From an uncultured Johnsonella sp. (GTDB taxonomy: Bacteria > Bacillota > Clostridia > Lachnospirales > Lachnospiraceae): a DNA stretch of 20,643 bases. The notes beneath the pieces are model-generated. The model worked only from the letters and a program-made list of their open reading frames with translations, was not told the origin of the DNA and made no database searches. Numbering within the stretch: position 1 is the stretch's first letter; every line of letters begins with the position of its first letter. Positions 7,281 through 15,765 of the stretch are shown in pieces. The stretch is taken from NCBI GenBank assembly GCA_905373785.1, contig CAJPUK010000027.1, positions 1 to 20,643 of the forward strand, in the 5' to 3' direction. The position numbers and the translations under genes were made by a program.

Positions 7281-7309
7281 ACGGGATGGTAAAGTGCCAT
7301 GCCGTTTTT
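7281..7309 (+). terminator. Intrinsic terminator of the hprK operon
   Basis: ACGGGATGGT (7281-7290) pairs with the complementary arm 7296-7305 across a five-base loop, with one G-G mismatch and one G-U pair, followed by a run of five T. It lies 80 bases after the HPr-like stop and ends about 20 bases before the dnaE start. It therefore separates the hprK operon from dnaE, or attenuates read-through into dnaE. No T-box motif or other known riboswitch pattern was recognised in 7201-7327. Confidence 0.7.
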
Positions 7310-7327
7310 ATAATATAAGGAGAAATA

Positions 7328-10300
7328 ATGGCTTTTGTAAGTTTACACACACATACCGAATATTCGCTTCTTGACGGTTCCGGCAAGATAAAGGAAATGG
7401 TAGCAAGGGCGAAAGAGCTTGGAATGTCCGCCCTTGCCATAACCGACCACGGAGTTATGTATGGTGTGATTGATTTTTATAAGGCGGCTAAGGAGGCAGG
7501 TATAAAGCCTATAATAGGTTGTGAAGTATATGTCAGCCCCGGCTCAAGGTTTGACAGGGAAAGGGTGCATGGAGAAGACAGATACTATCATTTGATTCTG
7601 CTTGCAAAAAATAATACCGGATACTCAAACTTAATGAAACTTGTATCAAGAGGTTTTACAGAAGGCTTTTATTATAAACCCAGAGTGGATCATGAGGTTT
7701 TGGAGAAGTATCATGAGGGAATTATAGCCTTGTCAGCCTGCCTTGCCGGAGAGGTATCAAGATACCTTTCAAGAGATATGTATGAGGAGGCTAAGAAGGC
7801 TGCTCTAAGATATAGGGATATTTTTGGAGAAGGAAATTTTTACCTTGAACTTCAAGACCATGGAGATCTCCTTCAAAAAAAGGTTAATCAAGCCATGCTT
7901 GAGCTTAGTAAGGATACAGGAATAAAACTTGTTGCGACCAATGATGTGCATTACACCTATGAAGAAGATGCAAAGGCACATGATATACTTCTGTGTATAC
8001 AAACAGCAAAAAAGGTACATGATACTGACCGAATGAAGTATGAAGGAGGGCAGTTTTTCCTAAAATCCGAGGAGCAAATGAGAAGGCTCTTCCCCTATGC
8101 TACTGAGGCGGTAGACAATACCGGACTGATAGCCGATGCCTGCAACGTGGAACTGGAGTTCGGAGTTACCAAACTTCCTATGTATGATGTACCTAAGGGT
8201 TACGGAGCGTATGAGTATCTTGAGAAACTCTGTAAAGAGGGACTTGAAAAAAGATATGAAAATCCCGGCAAAGAGCTTACAGACAGACTTGAGTATGAGC
8301 TTAAGGTTATAAAAGATATGGGCTATGTTGATTACTTTCTTATAGTCTGGGATTTTATCAACTATGCCAAGTTAAGCAACATACCTGTAGGTCCGGGAAG
8401 AGGTTCGGCAGCAGGAAGCTTAGTATCCTATACCTTAGCCATTACCGATATAGATCCTATAAAGTATCAGCTTCTTTTTGAAAGATTCTTAAACCCCGAA
8501 AGAATATCCATGCCGGATATAGACATAGACTTTTGCTATGAAAGAAGACAGGAGATCATAGACTATGTAGTAAGAAAATACGGCAAAGACAGGGTTTGTC
8601 AGATAATAACCTTCGGTACTCTACAGGCAAAGGGAGTTATAAGAGATGTCGGAAGGGCTTTGGATTTAAGTTATGCAAGGTGTGATACTATAGCCAAACT
8701 TATACCCGCAGAGCTTGGAATGAACCTTGAAAAGGCTTTGCTGCAAAGCAGTGAACTGAGAAACCTTTATGAGACTGATGAAGAGGTAAGATACCTTATA
8801 GACATGAGTAAAAGGCTTGAAGGTCTGCCGAGACACAGCTCCATGCATGCTGCCGGAGTGGTTATAACAAAAGAAAATACCGATGAGTATGTACCTCTTT
8901 CAAAGGCAAGTGACGGTTCTGTAACCACACAATTTACCATGACAAGGCTTGAAGAGCTAGGGCTTTTGAAAATGGACTTTTTGGGGCTTCGTACGCTTAC
9001 GGTAATACAAAATATAATAGCACAGGTTAAGAAAAACCACGGTATAGAAATAGATCTTAACAAACTTAACTTTGAAGATAAGAATGTATATGACTATATA
9101 TCTACCGGAAAGACGGAAGGTATATTTCAAATAGAGTCGTCCGGAATGCAAAGCTTTATGAAGGAGCTAAAACCCGACTGTCTTGAAGATATTATAGCAG
9201 GAATTTCACTTTACAGACCCGGTCCCATGGACTTTATACCAAGATATGTAAAAGGTAAGAGGGATAAGGCGTCTATAGTTTATGAATGCCCGCAATTGAA
9301 AGACATACTTTCACCCACCTACGGCTGTATAGTTTATCAGGAGCAGGTTATGCAAATAGTTCGTGAACTTGCCGGTTATACCATGGGAAGAAGCGACCTT
9401 GTAAGAAGAGCCATGAGCAAGAAAAAGTCCTCCGTTATGGAAGAAGAAAGACAGAATTTCGTATACGGCAATAAAGCTCAGGGGGTACTTGGTTGTGTAA
9501 ATAACGGGATTTCGGAAAAAATTGCAAATAAAATATTTGATGAAATGATTGATTTTGCGAAGTACGCATTTAACAAGTCCCATGCAGCCTGCTATGCGGT
9601 AATCTCATACCAAACCGCCTATCTTAAATACTATTATCCTAAGGAGTTCATGGCGGCAACAATGAGCTCGGTTATAGATAACTCCTCAAAGGTGGCGGAA
9701 TATATATTATCCTGTAGGCAGATTGGTATAAGACTTTTGCCTCCGGATGTAAATAAGGGAGAAAGTGTATTCTCAGTTTATGAAGACTCTATAAGATTCG
9801 GACTGTCCGCTATTAAAAGCATAGGGCATAATGTGGCGGAAGAAATAATCAAAAACAGGGAAGAACAGGGTTTATACAGTTCAATGGAAGACTTTGTAAA
9901 CAGACTTTCAACTAAGGAAGTCAACAAAAGAAACTTGGAAAATCTTATTAAAGCCGGGGCCTTGGACTCTCTGCCCGGAAACAGAAGACAAAAACTTGCC
10001 ATATACGAAAAGTTGCTTGATGAAAAGCAGAAAGACAAAAAGACTATGGAGGGGCAAATAAGCCTTTTTGAGCTTGCAGATGAAGAGGCTAAGGAAAGTT
10101 TTAGAATAAGTTTTCCAAGCCTTGAGGAAATGAGCAGAGAAGAAATGCTTGCCTATGAGAAGGAGATACTTGGAGTCTATGTAAGCGGTCATCCCCTGGA
10201 AGATTTTGAAAAAGAGCTTTTAGACATATCCAAGGTAAAAACCACAGACCTTAAAAAGGATGATGAGCTTGAAACCGTCAAATTCCAAGACGGAATGAAT

Positions 10301-10774
10301 ATAATAATTGGCGGATTATTATCAGGAATAACTAAAAAGTATACAAAGAACAATCAACTTATGGCATTTTTGCAGTTGGAAGATTTGGTGGGAAGTATAG
10401 AAGTTATAGTATTTCCGAAGGTTTATGAAAAATACAAACCCTTTATAAATGAAGATGCCAAAGTGTATATTGAGGGAAGGCTTAGTGTCAGTGATGAGCA
10501 GGATACAAAGATAATATGTGAGGCGGTACATGATTTTTCAAAGGTATACAAACAGCTTTGGTTGCAGTATGATAATAAGGAAAGCTATCTTAAAGATGCC
10601 GATTATATCAATACTTTGGTAAATGAAAATACGGGAAGAGATGAGCTTTGTATTTATCTAAAGCAGGAAAAAAACATAAAAAAGTGGGATAAAAAAATAG
10701 CCCATGAAAAGATATACGAGGAAATGCTTAAAAAGCTTAGGGAGGAAAATGTAAAACTGGTATCTAAGTTGTGA
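7328..10774 (+). CDS. dnaE: DNA polymerase III subunit alpha (DnaE)
   Basis: Replicative C-family polymerase, 1148 residues, the length of DnaE1. Domains in order: an N-terminal PHP domain with its metal-site motifs kept (SLHTHTEYSLLDGSG near residue 5, AITDHG near 38), the palm with GPGRGSAAG and the catalytic P396-D-I-D-I-D401, thumb and fingers through about residue 810, then helix-hairpin-helix and an OB-fold segment (about 985-1070, IIIGGLLSGITKKYTKNNQ onward) that binds DNA. It lacks the exonuclease insert of PolC. The start ATG has AAGGAG five bases upstream. pfkA follows after 52 bases with its own strong ribosome site and no terminator between, so the two are probably co-transcribed; the dnaE-pfkA pair is common in Clostridia. 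Confidence 0.97.
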   Translation: MAFVSLHTHTEYSLLDGSGKIKEMVARAKELGMSALAITDHGVMYGVIDFYKAAKEAGIKPIIGCEVYVSPGSRFDRERVHGEDRYYHLILLAKNNTGYSNLMKLVSRGFTEGFYYKPRVDHEVLEKYHEGIIALSACLAGEVSRYLSRDMYEEAKKAALRYRDIFGEGNFYLELQDHGDLLQKKVNQAMLELSKDTGIKLVATNDVHYTYEEDAKAHDILLCIQTAKKVHDTDRMKYEGGQFFLKSEEQMRRLFPYATEAVDNTGLIADACNVELEFGVTKLPMYDVPKGYGAYEYLEKLCKEGLEKRYENPGKELTDRLEYELKVIKDMGYVDYFLIVWDFINYAKLSNIPVGPGRGSAAGSLVSYTLAITDIDPIKYQLLFERFLNPERISMPDIDIDFCYERRQEIIDYVVRKYGKDRVCQIITFGTLQAKGVIRDVGRALDLSYARCDTIAKLIPAELGMNLEKALLQSSELRNLYETDEEVRYLIDMSKRLEGLPRHSSMHAAGVVITKENTDEYVPLSKASDGSVTTQFTMTRLEELGLLKMDFLGLRTLTVIQNIIAQVKKNHGIEIDLNKLNFEDKNVYDYISTGKTEGIFQIESSGMQSFMKELKPDCLEDIIAGISLYRPGPMDFIPRYVKGKRDKASIVYECPQLKDILSPTYGCIVYQEQVMQIVRELAGYTMGRSDLVRRAMSKKKSSVMEEERQNFVYGNKAQGVLGCVNNGISEKIANKIFDEMIDFAKYAFNKSHAACYAVISYQTAYLKYYYPKEFMAATMSSVIDNSSKVAEYILSCRQIGIRLLPPDVNKGESVFSVYEDSIRFGLSAIKSIGHNVAEEIIKNREEQGLYSSMEDFVNRLSTKEVNKRNLENLIKAGALDSLPGNRRQKLAIYEKLLDEKQKDKKTMEGQISLFELADEEAKESFRISFPSLEEMSREEMLAYEKEILGVYVSGHPLEDFEKELLDISKVKTTDLKKDDELETVKFQDGMNIIIGGLLSGITKKYTKNNQLMAFLQLEDLVGSIEVIVFPKVYEKYKPFINEDAKVYIEGRLSVSDEQDTKIICEAVHDFSKVYKQLWLQYDNKESYLKDADYINTLVNENTGRDELCIYLKQEKNIKKWDKKIAHEKIYEEMLKKLREENVKLVSKL

Positions 10775-10826
10775 TATTTATAAGTGATCAGTTGTAAACA
10801 GAGTTTCTAAAATCATAGGAGGTTAT

Positions 10827-11800
10827 ATGTCAAAGAAGATAAAGACTATAGGTGTTCTTACCAGTGGCGGTGATGCCCCGGGTATGAATGCCGCAATAAG
10901 GGGCGTAGTTCGTACCGCAATACATAGTGAACTTAAGGTCAAGGGCATTATGAGAGGCTATGCAGGTCTTTTACAGGAAGAAATTATAGATATGGACGCA
11001 GTCAGCGTCAGTGATATTATAGATAGAGGCGGCACCATACTTTATACTGCAAGATGCCCTGAATTTACTACGGAAGAGGGGCAAAAAAAGGCGGCGGAGA
11101 TTTGTAAAAAACACAATATAGATGCGGTAGTGGTCATAGGAGGTGACGGATCGTTTAGGGGTGCCGGAAAACTTGCGGATTTCGGAATAGCTACCATGGG
11201 CATACCGGGAACTATAGATCTTGATATATCCTGTTCAGACTATACGATAGGCTTTGATACTGCGGTCAATACTGCCATGCAGGCAATAGATAAGGTAAGA
11301 GATACTTCCACTTCACATGAAAGATGCAGTATAATAGAGGTTATGGGAAGAAATGCCGGATATATAGCGCTGTGGTGCGGTTTTGCAAACGGAGCCGAGG
11401 ACATACTTATACCCGAGAAATACGATGGAAATGAGCAGGAGCTTATAAATAAAATATAGAGAATAAAAAAAGAGGTAAAAAGCATTATATAATAATAAAT
11501 GCCGAGGGAATAGGACATTCAACTTCCATGTCAAGAAGAATAGAGGCGGCAACAGGTGTGGAGACCCGTGCTACAATACTGGGATATATGCAAAGAGGAG
11601 GAGCGCCTACCTGTAAGGATAGGGTATATGCTTCAATTATGGGTGCAAAGGCGGTACAACTTCTTTTGGAAGGAAAAAGAAACAGGCTGATAGCATATAG
11701 AAACGGTGAGTTTTGTGATGTAGATATCCAGGAAGGTTTGGCAATGAAGAAGTCCATACCTGAGGAACAATATGAAATAAGCAAGCTTTTGGTTAGATAA
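10827..11800 (+). pseudogene. pfkA: ATP-dependent 6-phosphofructokinase interrupted by a frameshift
   Basis: Glycolytic enzyme phosphorylating fructose 6-phosphate. The first frame (10827-11459) gives 210 residues with the ATP-site GGDGS (G105-G-D-G-S109; Gly at 108 marks the ATP and not the pyrophosphate type), the catalytic P-G-T-I-D131-L-D133, and MGRNAGYIA. It then meets TAG at 11457-11459. The expected continuation (IENKKRGKKHYIIINAEGIGHST, then ATILGYMQRGG and the C-terminus) is read from about 11456 in the frame one base back, to TAA at 11798-11800. Joined, the product is about 324 residues, the normal length. The second frame is closed by TAA at 11450-11452, so one base is missing between about 11453 and 11458, in AAAATATAG. 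No slippery heptamer is visible. It may be a true mutation or a sequence error; everything else in the gene looks intact, which favours a recent change or an error. Confidence 0.85.
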
Positions 11801-11988
11801 AATGTTACAGTTTGGGTAGCCTGGATATATATTATGCTAAATGAAAGCTTGTTTTAAGGTATATATTATACATATATCTAAAAGGCTACTGCTAATATTT
11901 ATCTTCGTCTAATTGATAAATAAGATTAAATATTTTTAGGTTATTTTGATGAATTATGAATGGGCTACCTGAACTGTAACGATAAAAT
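11796..11988. mobile_element. MITE-like element, 177 bp, with perfect 8-bp target duplication
   Basis: The element spans 11804-11980. Its ends are inverted: GTTACAGTTTGGGTAGCC at 11804-11821 and the complement of GTTACAGTTCAGGTAGCC at 11963-11980, 16 of 18 matching. It is flanked by the direct repeat GATAAAAT at 11796-11803 and 11981-11988. The inside is AT-rich, has no ORF, and contains a sub-hairpin (GTAGCC near 11816-11821 with GGCTAC near 11884-11890). Such a structure is a non-autonomous transposon moved by a transposase encoded elsewhere. The left copy of the target duplication includes the pfkA stop codon, so the insertion kept the stop and displaced only downstream DNA. An 8-bp duplication is typical of several insertion sequence families; I cannot assign one. 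Confidence 0.85.
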
Positions 11989-12009
11989 TAACATAGCAGT
12001 CAATTAACC

Positions 12010-12038
12010 TTGCGGCATCTTATATAAAGTGCTATTAT
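12010..12038 (+). promoter_or_regulatory. Possible promoter of the aminopeptidase gene
   Basis: TTGCGG at 12010-12015 and TATTAT at 12033-12038 are 17 bases apart, in the AT-rich stretch between the MITE and the aminopeptidase gene. The -10 matches consensus at five of six positions, the -35 at only three. In the 356 bases between pfkA and the next gene, besides the MITE, this is the only signal I would propose. A leader of about 110 bases would follow it. Confidence 0.3.
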
Positions 12039-12156
12039 TATAGTATAAAAAATATCCTGTAAACCAATAGTTTGTATACAGAATTAACAATGATTAATAG
12101 CTGATTTATTAATACAAATTTTAGGAATAAGGTAAAATATAAGGAGGTACATACCT

Positions 12157-13944
12157 ATGAAGGTAAGTGAACGTATTGCAAAGCTTAGAGAGCTTATGAA
12201 GTCAAGGGGCGTAGATTTTTATATAGTACCTACAGCAGACTTTCATCAAAGTGAGTATGTAGGAGAACATTTTAAGGCAAGAGCCTTTATTACAGGCTTT
12301 ACAGGTTCAGCAGGAACGGCAGTCATAGCTTTAGATGAGGCAAAACTCTGGACAGACGGAAGATATTTCTTGCAGGCAGGAAAGCAGCTTGAAGGCAGCG
12401 GAGTTGATCTTATGAAGATGGGACAGCCGGGAGTGCCGACCATAAGTGAGTATCTTACAAAAGAAGTAAAAAGCGGCAAGACAATAGGTGTTGACGGAAG
12501 AGTTATCACTATGGCTGAAGGTATGGACTATGCACAGATAGCAAAGGATGCCGGTGCTAAACTTGTATATGACCTTGACTTAATAGATGAGGTTTGGACT
12601 GACAGACCTCCTATGTCTAAAGAGCCGGCTTTTGCACTTGATATTAAGTATGCGGGAGAAAGTACCACTGATAAACTTAAGAGAATAAGAGAGTTTATGA
12701 GCGAACACGGTGCGGACAAACATATACTTACTACCTTGGACGACATATGCTGGACTCTTAATATAAGGGGAAATGATATAGAATTCTTCCCATTACTTCT
12801 TTCATATGCAATTATAGATAAGGATAGCGTACTTCTTTATATAGACGAATCAAAACTCAGTGAAGATATTAAGAAGACACTTGCAAAGGACAATGTAGTA
12901 TTAAAGCCTTACAATGACATTTATGAAGATATCAAGAAAATAAGTGTTGAAAAAGGCTTGCTCTTAGACTCAGGAAAGCTTAACTATGCTCTTTATTGCA
13001 ATATACCTGATTCTGTTATAAAGGTAGACAAGCAAAACCCTGAGATTATATTCAAGGCAATAAAGAATAAGGTTGAGATAGAGAATATAAAGAAGGCTCA
13101 GATCAAGGACAGTGTAGCTCATATCAAATTTATGAAGTGGCTTAAGGAGAATGTGTCTAAAGAAAAGATTACCGAGATGTCAGCTTCAGATAAACTTGAC
13201 GAGTTCAGAGCCGAGATGGGTAACTTTATAAGACCGAGCTTTGAGCCTATATGCGCTTTTGGGGAACATGGTGCTATAGTACACTATACATCAAAGCCTG
13301 AGACTAACTCAGAGCTTAAAGAAGGCTCATTATTCCTTACAGATACCGGAGCAGGTTTCTATGAGGGTTCAACCGATATTACAAGAACCTATGCTTTGGG
13401 AGAAGTTCCTGACATAGTTAAAGAGCATTTTACCTTGGTACTTATAGCTAATTTAAGACTGGGTCATGCTAAGTTTAAGAAGGGATGTAATTCTACAAAC
13501 CTTGATATGTATACAAGGATGCCTTTCTGGGACAGGGGACTTGACTATAACCACGGTACAGGACATGGTGTAGGCTATCTTCTTAATATCCATGAAGGTC
13601 CTGCAGGAATCAGATGGCAGTACAGACCAAGTGATTCCCATCCTTTTGAGCCGGGTATGATTATAACCAATGAGCCGGGACTTTACATAGCAGGTTCACA
13701 TGGAATACGTCTTGAAAATGAGATCCTTGTAAGAGAGGCTGAAAATAACGAATACGGTCAATTCTTAGACTTTGAGACAATTACCTATGTACCTATGGAT
13801 CTTGATGCGGTTAAGAAAGAAATCATGAATGAAGTAGAAATCAAACTCCTTAACGAGTATCATGCACAGGTATATGAAAAGACCAAGGATTACTTAAATG
13901 ATGAGGAAAAAGAGTGGCTTAAGAAGTATACAAGAAGTATATAG
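12157..13944 (+). CDS. Xaa-Pro aminopeptidase (aminopeptidase P, M24B)
   Basis: Cytoplasmic metallopeptidase that removes an N-terminal residue preceding proline. 595 residues, the long three-domain APP1 type: two N-terminal creatinase-like domains (FTGSAGTAVI and LWTDGRYFLQA near 50-75; a second around 175-310) and a C-terminal pita-bread catalytic domain. The five metal ligands are visible: D396 (TDTGAGF), D407 (STDITRT), H470 (NHGTGHGVG), E506 (TNEPGLY) and E520 (RLENE). The spacing of the two aspartates (11) matches E. coli PepP. AAGGAGG lies upstream of the ATG. No signal peptide. It stands alone, with a mobile element on each side. Probably serves peptide nutrition or turnover. Confidence 0.95.
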   Translation: MKVSERIAKLRELMKSRGVDFYIVPTADFHQSEYVGEHFKARAFITGFTGSAGTAVIALDEAKLWTDGRYFLQAGKQLEGSGVDLMKMGQPGVPTISEYLTKEVKSGKTIGVDGRVITMAEGMDYAQIAKDAGAKLVYDLDLIDEVWTDRPPMSKEPAFALDIKYAGESTTDKLKRIREFMSEHGADKHILTTLDDICWTLNIRGNDIEFFPLLLSYAIIDKDSVLLYIDESKLSEDIKKTLAKDNVVLKPYNDIYEDIKKISVEKGLLLDSGKLNYALYCNIPDSVIKVDKQNPEIIFKAIKNKVEIENIKKAQIKDSVAHIKFMKWLKENVSKEKITEMSASDKLDEFRAEMGNFIRPSFEPICAFGEHGAIVHYTSKPETNSELKEGSLFLTDTGAGFYEGSTDITRTYALGEVPDIVKEHFTLVLIANLRLGHAKFKKGCNSTNLDMYTRMPFWDRGLDYNHGTGHGVGYLLNIHEGPAGIRWQYRPSDSHPFEPGMIITNEPGLYIAGSHGIRLENEILVREAENNEYGQFLDFETITYVPMDLDAVKKEIMNEVEIKLLNEYHAQVYEKTKDYLNDEEKEWLKKYTRSI

Positions 13945-13973
13945 TCATTTTTAATTTAATAAGTATACGAATG

Positions 13974-14069
13974 GGGCTGTTGCAAAATAGAGTTCAAGTA
14001 CAGGATGTAGTGGCATTTTGGCAGAATGTCATATATGGCTTGTGTGAAAATCTTAAAATGCAACAGCCC
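13974..14069. repeat. Short inverted-repeat element, insertion-sequence-like ends, possible terminator
   Basis: GGGCTGTTGCA at 13974-13984 is repeated exactly in inverse at 14059-14069, with 74 bases between that include a second small hairpin (14011-14017 with 14025-14031). GGGCTGTTGCA-type ends are familiar from insertion sequences of Firmicutes (IS1182-like, from memory), so this may be a miniature derivative. I see no target duplication. The right arm is followed by TTTT, so in RNA it could also form a terminator after the aminopeptidase gene. The apparent upstream extension of the next ORF to 14026 lies inside this element and is not real. Confidence 0.55.
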
Positions 14070-14100
14070 TTTTAAAAATCAAAGGAAGAAGGAGAAAGCA

Positions 14101-15390
14101 ATGCTTGATAAAATAAAAAAGGCTGAGGAAATACTTTGGCTAAACCCAAAACTTTCAAAGAAAGAGGATTTTAAAAAAGCACAACTTAGTGAAAAAGATG
14201 TAGAGGAGGCTTCAAAAAGACTTGAGAAGTTTGCTCCGCTGATTATGCACTATTTTCCTGAAACTGTTACTTCTAAGGGGATAATAGAGTCTCCTTTAAG
14301 TATGATCTCAAATATGAAGGATTTTTTAAATCAGGAATTTTGTAAAAATCATCCTATACAGGGAAAACTTTACTTAAAAAGAGATTCCGATTTGGCTGTA
14401 GCAGGCTCGGTTAAGGCAAGAGGCGGCATTTACGAAGTGTTAAAACACAGTGAGGAATTGGCACTCAGTAAGGGCTTATTAAAAAGTGAAGATGATGATT
14501 ATATGAAGCTGGCTTCAAAAGAAGGAAGAGAGTTTTTTGCCAAATATAAGATACAGGTAGGCTCTACCGGAAACTTAGGCATGAGTATAGGTATTATGAG
14601 TGCGGCTATAGGTTATGAGGCTATAGTGCATATGTCAGCTGATGCAAAGCAGTGGAAAAAAGACCTTTTAAGAAGCAGGGGAGTTACGGTCATAGAGTAT
14701 AGCGGAGACTACAGCGAGGCGGTTGAGCAGGGTAGAAAACTCTCAGACATGGATGAATACAGCTATTTTGTAGATGATGAAAACTCCAAGCAGCTTTTCC
14801 TTGGTTACTCCGTAGCCGGAGAAAGACTGGCAGCACAGCTTAAGGAGCAGGATATAGTTGTAGACGGCAAGCATCCGCTTTTTGTATACATTCCCTGCGG
14901 AGTAGGTGGAGCTCCGGGCGGAATAGTATTCGGACTTAAACTTTTATTTGGCGATAATGTGCATTGTTTCTTTGAAGAACCTACTCAAGCTCCCTGCATG
15001 GTTCTTGGTATGCTTACAGAAAAGTATGAGCAGATCAGTGTGCAGGATGTGGGACTGACAGGAATTACACAGGCAGACGGACTTGCGGTAGGCAGATGCT
15101 CAGGTCTTGTATCAAGACTTATGGACGAGAGGCTTAGCGGAGAAATCACTGTTAAAGATGAAAGACTTATACCTTATATGAAGGGGCTTTGGGAAAGTGA
15201 GCATATATTTATAGAGCCCAGCTCCTGTGCAGGTTTCCATGGAGTTACTGCACTTTTTAATTTTGAAGAGGGCAGAAAGTATATTGAAGAAAAAGGACTT
15301 AAAGAGTGTATGGATAATGCTGCTCATATTGTTTGGGCAACAGGCGGAAGCTTGGTGCCGGAAGATGTGAGGAAGGAGATGTTGAGGTAG
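14101..15390 (+). CDS. dsdA: D-serine dehydratase (D-serine ammonia-lyase)
   Basis: PLP enzyme converting D-serine to pyruvate and ammonia; removes a toxic D-amino acid or uses it as a carbon source. 429 residues, close to the family's ~440. Seen: the PLP lysine in SVKARGGIYEV (K105), the glycine-rich phosphate loop G154-S-T-G-N-L-G160, the downstream PCGVGGAPGGIVFGL and EPSSCAGFHG stretches, and the C-terminal ATGGSLVP. An in-frame ATG at 14026 exists, but I chose 14101 because AAGGAG at 14089-14094 is six bases upstream, the N-terminus MLDKIKKAEEILWLNP is family-like, and the 14026 extension falls in a repeat element. No dsdC or dsdX is next to it, so its regulation is not shown here. Confidence 0.95.
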   Translation: MLDKIKKAEEILWLNPKLSKKEDFKKAQLSEKDVEEASKRLEKFAPLIMHYFPETVTSKGIIESPLSMISNMKDFLNQEFCKNHPIQGKLYLKRDSDLAVAGSVKARGGIYEVLKHSEELALSKGLLKSEDDDYMKLASKEGREFFAKYKIQVGSTGNLGMSIGIMSAAIGYEAIVHMSADAKQWKKDLLRSRGVTVIEYSGDYSEAVEQGRKLSDMDEYSYFVDDENSKQLFLGYSVAGERLAAQLKEQDIVVDGKHPLFVYIPCGVGGAPGGIVFGLKLLFGDNVHCFFEEPTQAPCMVLGMLTEKYEQISVQDVGLTGITQADGLAVGRCSGLVSRLMDERLSGEITVKDERLIPYMKGLWESEHIFIEPSSCAGFHGVTALFNFEEGRKYIEEKGLKECMDNAAHIVWATGGSLVPEDVRKEMLR

Positions 15391-15395
15391 GTTTG

Positions 15396-15606
15396 GAGTA
15401 AAGTTGAAAGCTCCTTGTACCGCAATCTTACTCGCAGTACTTTTCACAAATCTTTGTCCGGTTTTACGCAGGCTGCAAAACTTAACTTGCCCACTAAAAG
15501 ACGGTGGGCTGCGTTCAAACAAGTCCTCGCCTGCTTAACCGGACTTGATTTGCAAAAAGTCCTAAGCGCTAAAAAGATTGCTATACAAGGAGCTTTCATT
15601 ATACTC
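15396..15606. repeat. Long imperfect palindrome, ~210 bp, MITE-like
   Basis: The left end TGAAAGCTCCTTGTA (15405-15419) is repeated exactly in inverse at 15584-15598. The symmetry extends outward (GAGTA at 15396-15400, TACTC at 15602-15606) and inward (GCAATCTT with AAGATTGC; GTCCGGTT with AACCGGAC; GCAGGC with GCCTGC), closing on GCCCAC and GTGGGC around a nine-base loop near 15510. It is more GC-rich than its surroundings. The whole would fold into one large hairpin as RNA or single-stranded DNA. Small ORFs on both strands are by-products of the repeat. It sits six bases after the dsdA stop. It fills most of the 375-base gap before the response regulator gene; the rest is AT-rich with an isolated TATAAT at 15652-15657. 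Confidence 0.75.
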
Positions 15607-15765
15607 TCAAAAATTAATGAATGTTTAATGATGTTATGATTTGCCAAGTAGTATAATAGGTGCTTAAGTTTAAGTTTTGACAGATATTGAATCAGCGTAT
15701 ATTTTTATGAAGGTTGATATAATAGGATATTCTGAAAACCGGTATTAATAACACAGGAGAGTTGT

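Noticed and set aside
7201..7327. T-box or riboswitch in front of dnaE
   Set aside because: Only a terminator-like hairpin and weak small stems are present; no T-box core or known riboswitch motif is recognisable.
11448..11475. Programmed -1 frameshift in pfkA
   Set aside because: No X-XXY-YYZ slippery heptamer fits the only window where the shift can occur, and PFK is not known to use recoding.
11528..11800. Separate 90-residue protein after the truncated pfkA
   Set aside because: It is the C-terminal part of PFK in another frame, its ATG corresponds to an internal Met, and there is no ribosome site.
14026..14100. 25-residue N-terminal extension of D-serine dehydratase
   Set aside because: It begins inside the inverted-repeat element and lacks a ribosome site; ATG 14101 has AAGGAG at the right distance and a family-like N-terminus.
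15415..15647. ORFs of 74 residues (+) and 67 residues (-) in the gap after dsdA
   Set aside because: Both lie almost wholly in the long palindrome, have no good ribosome site, and are explained by the repeat being read through on each strand.
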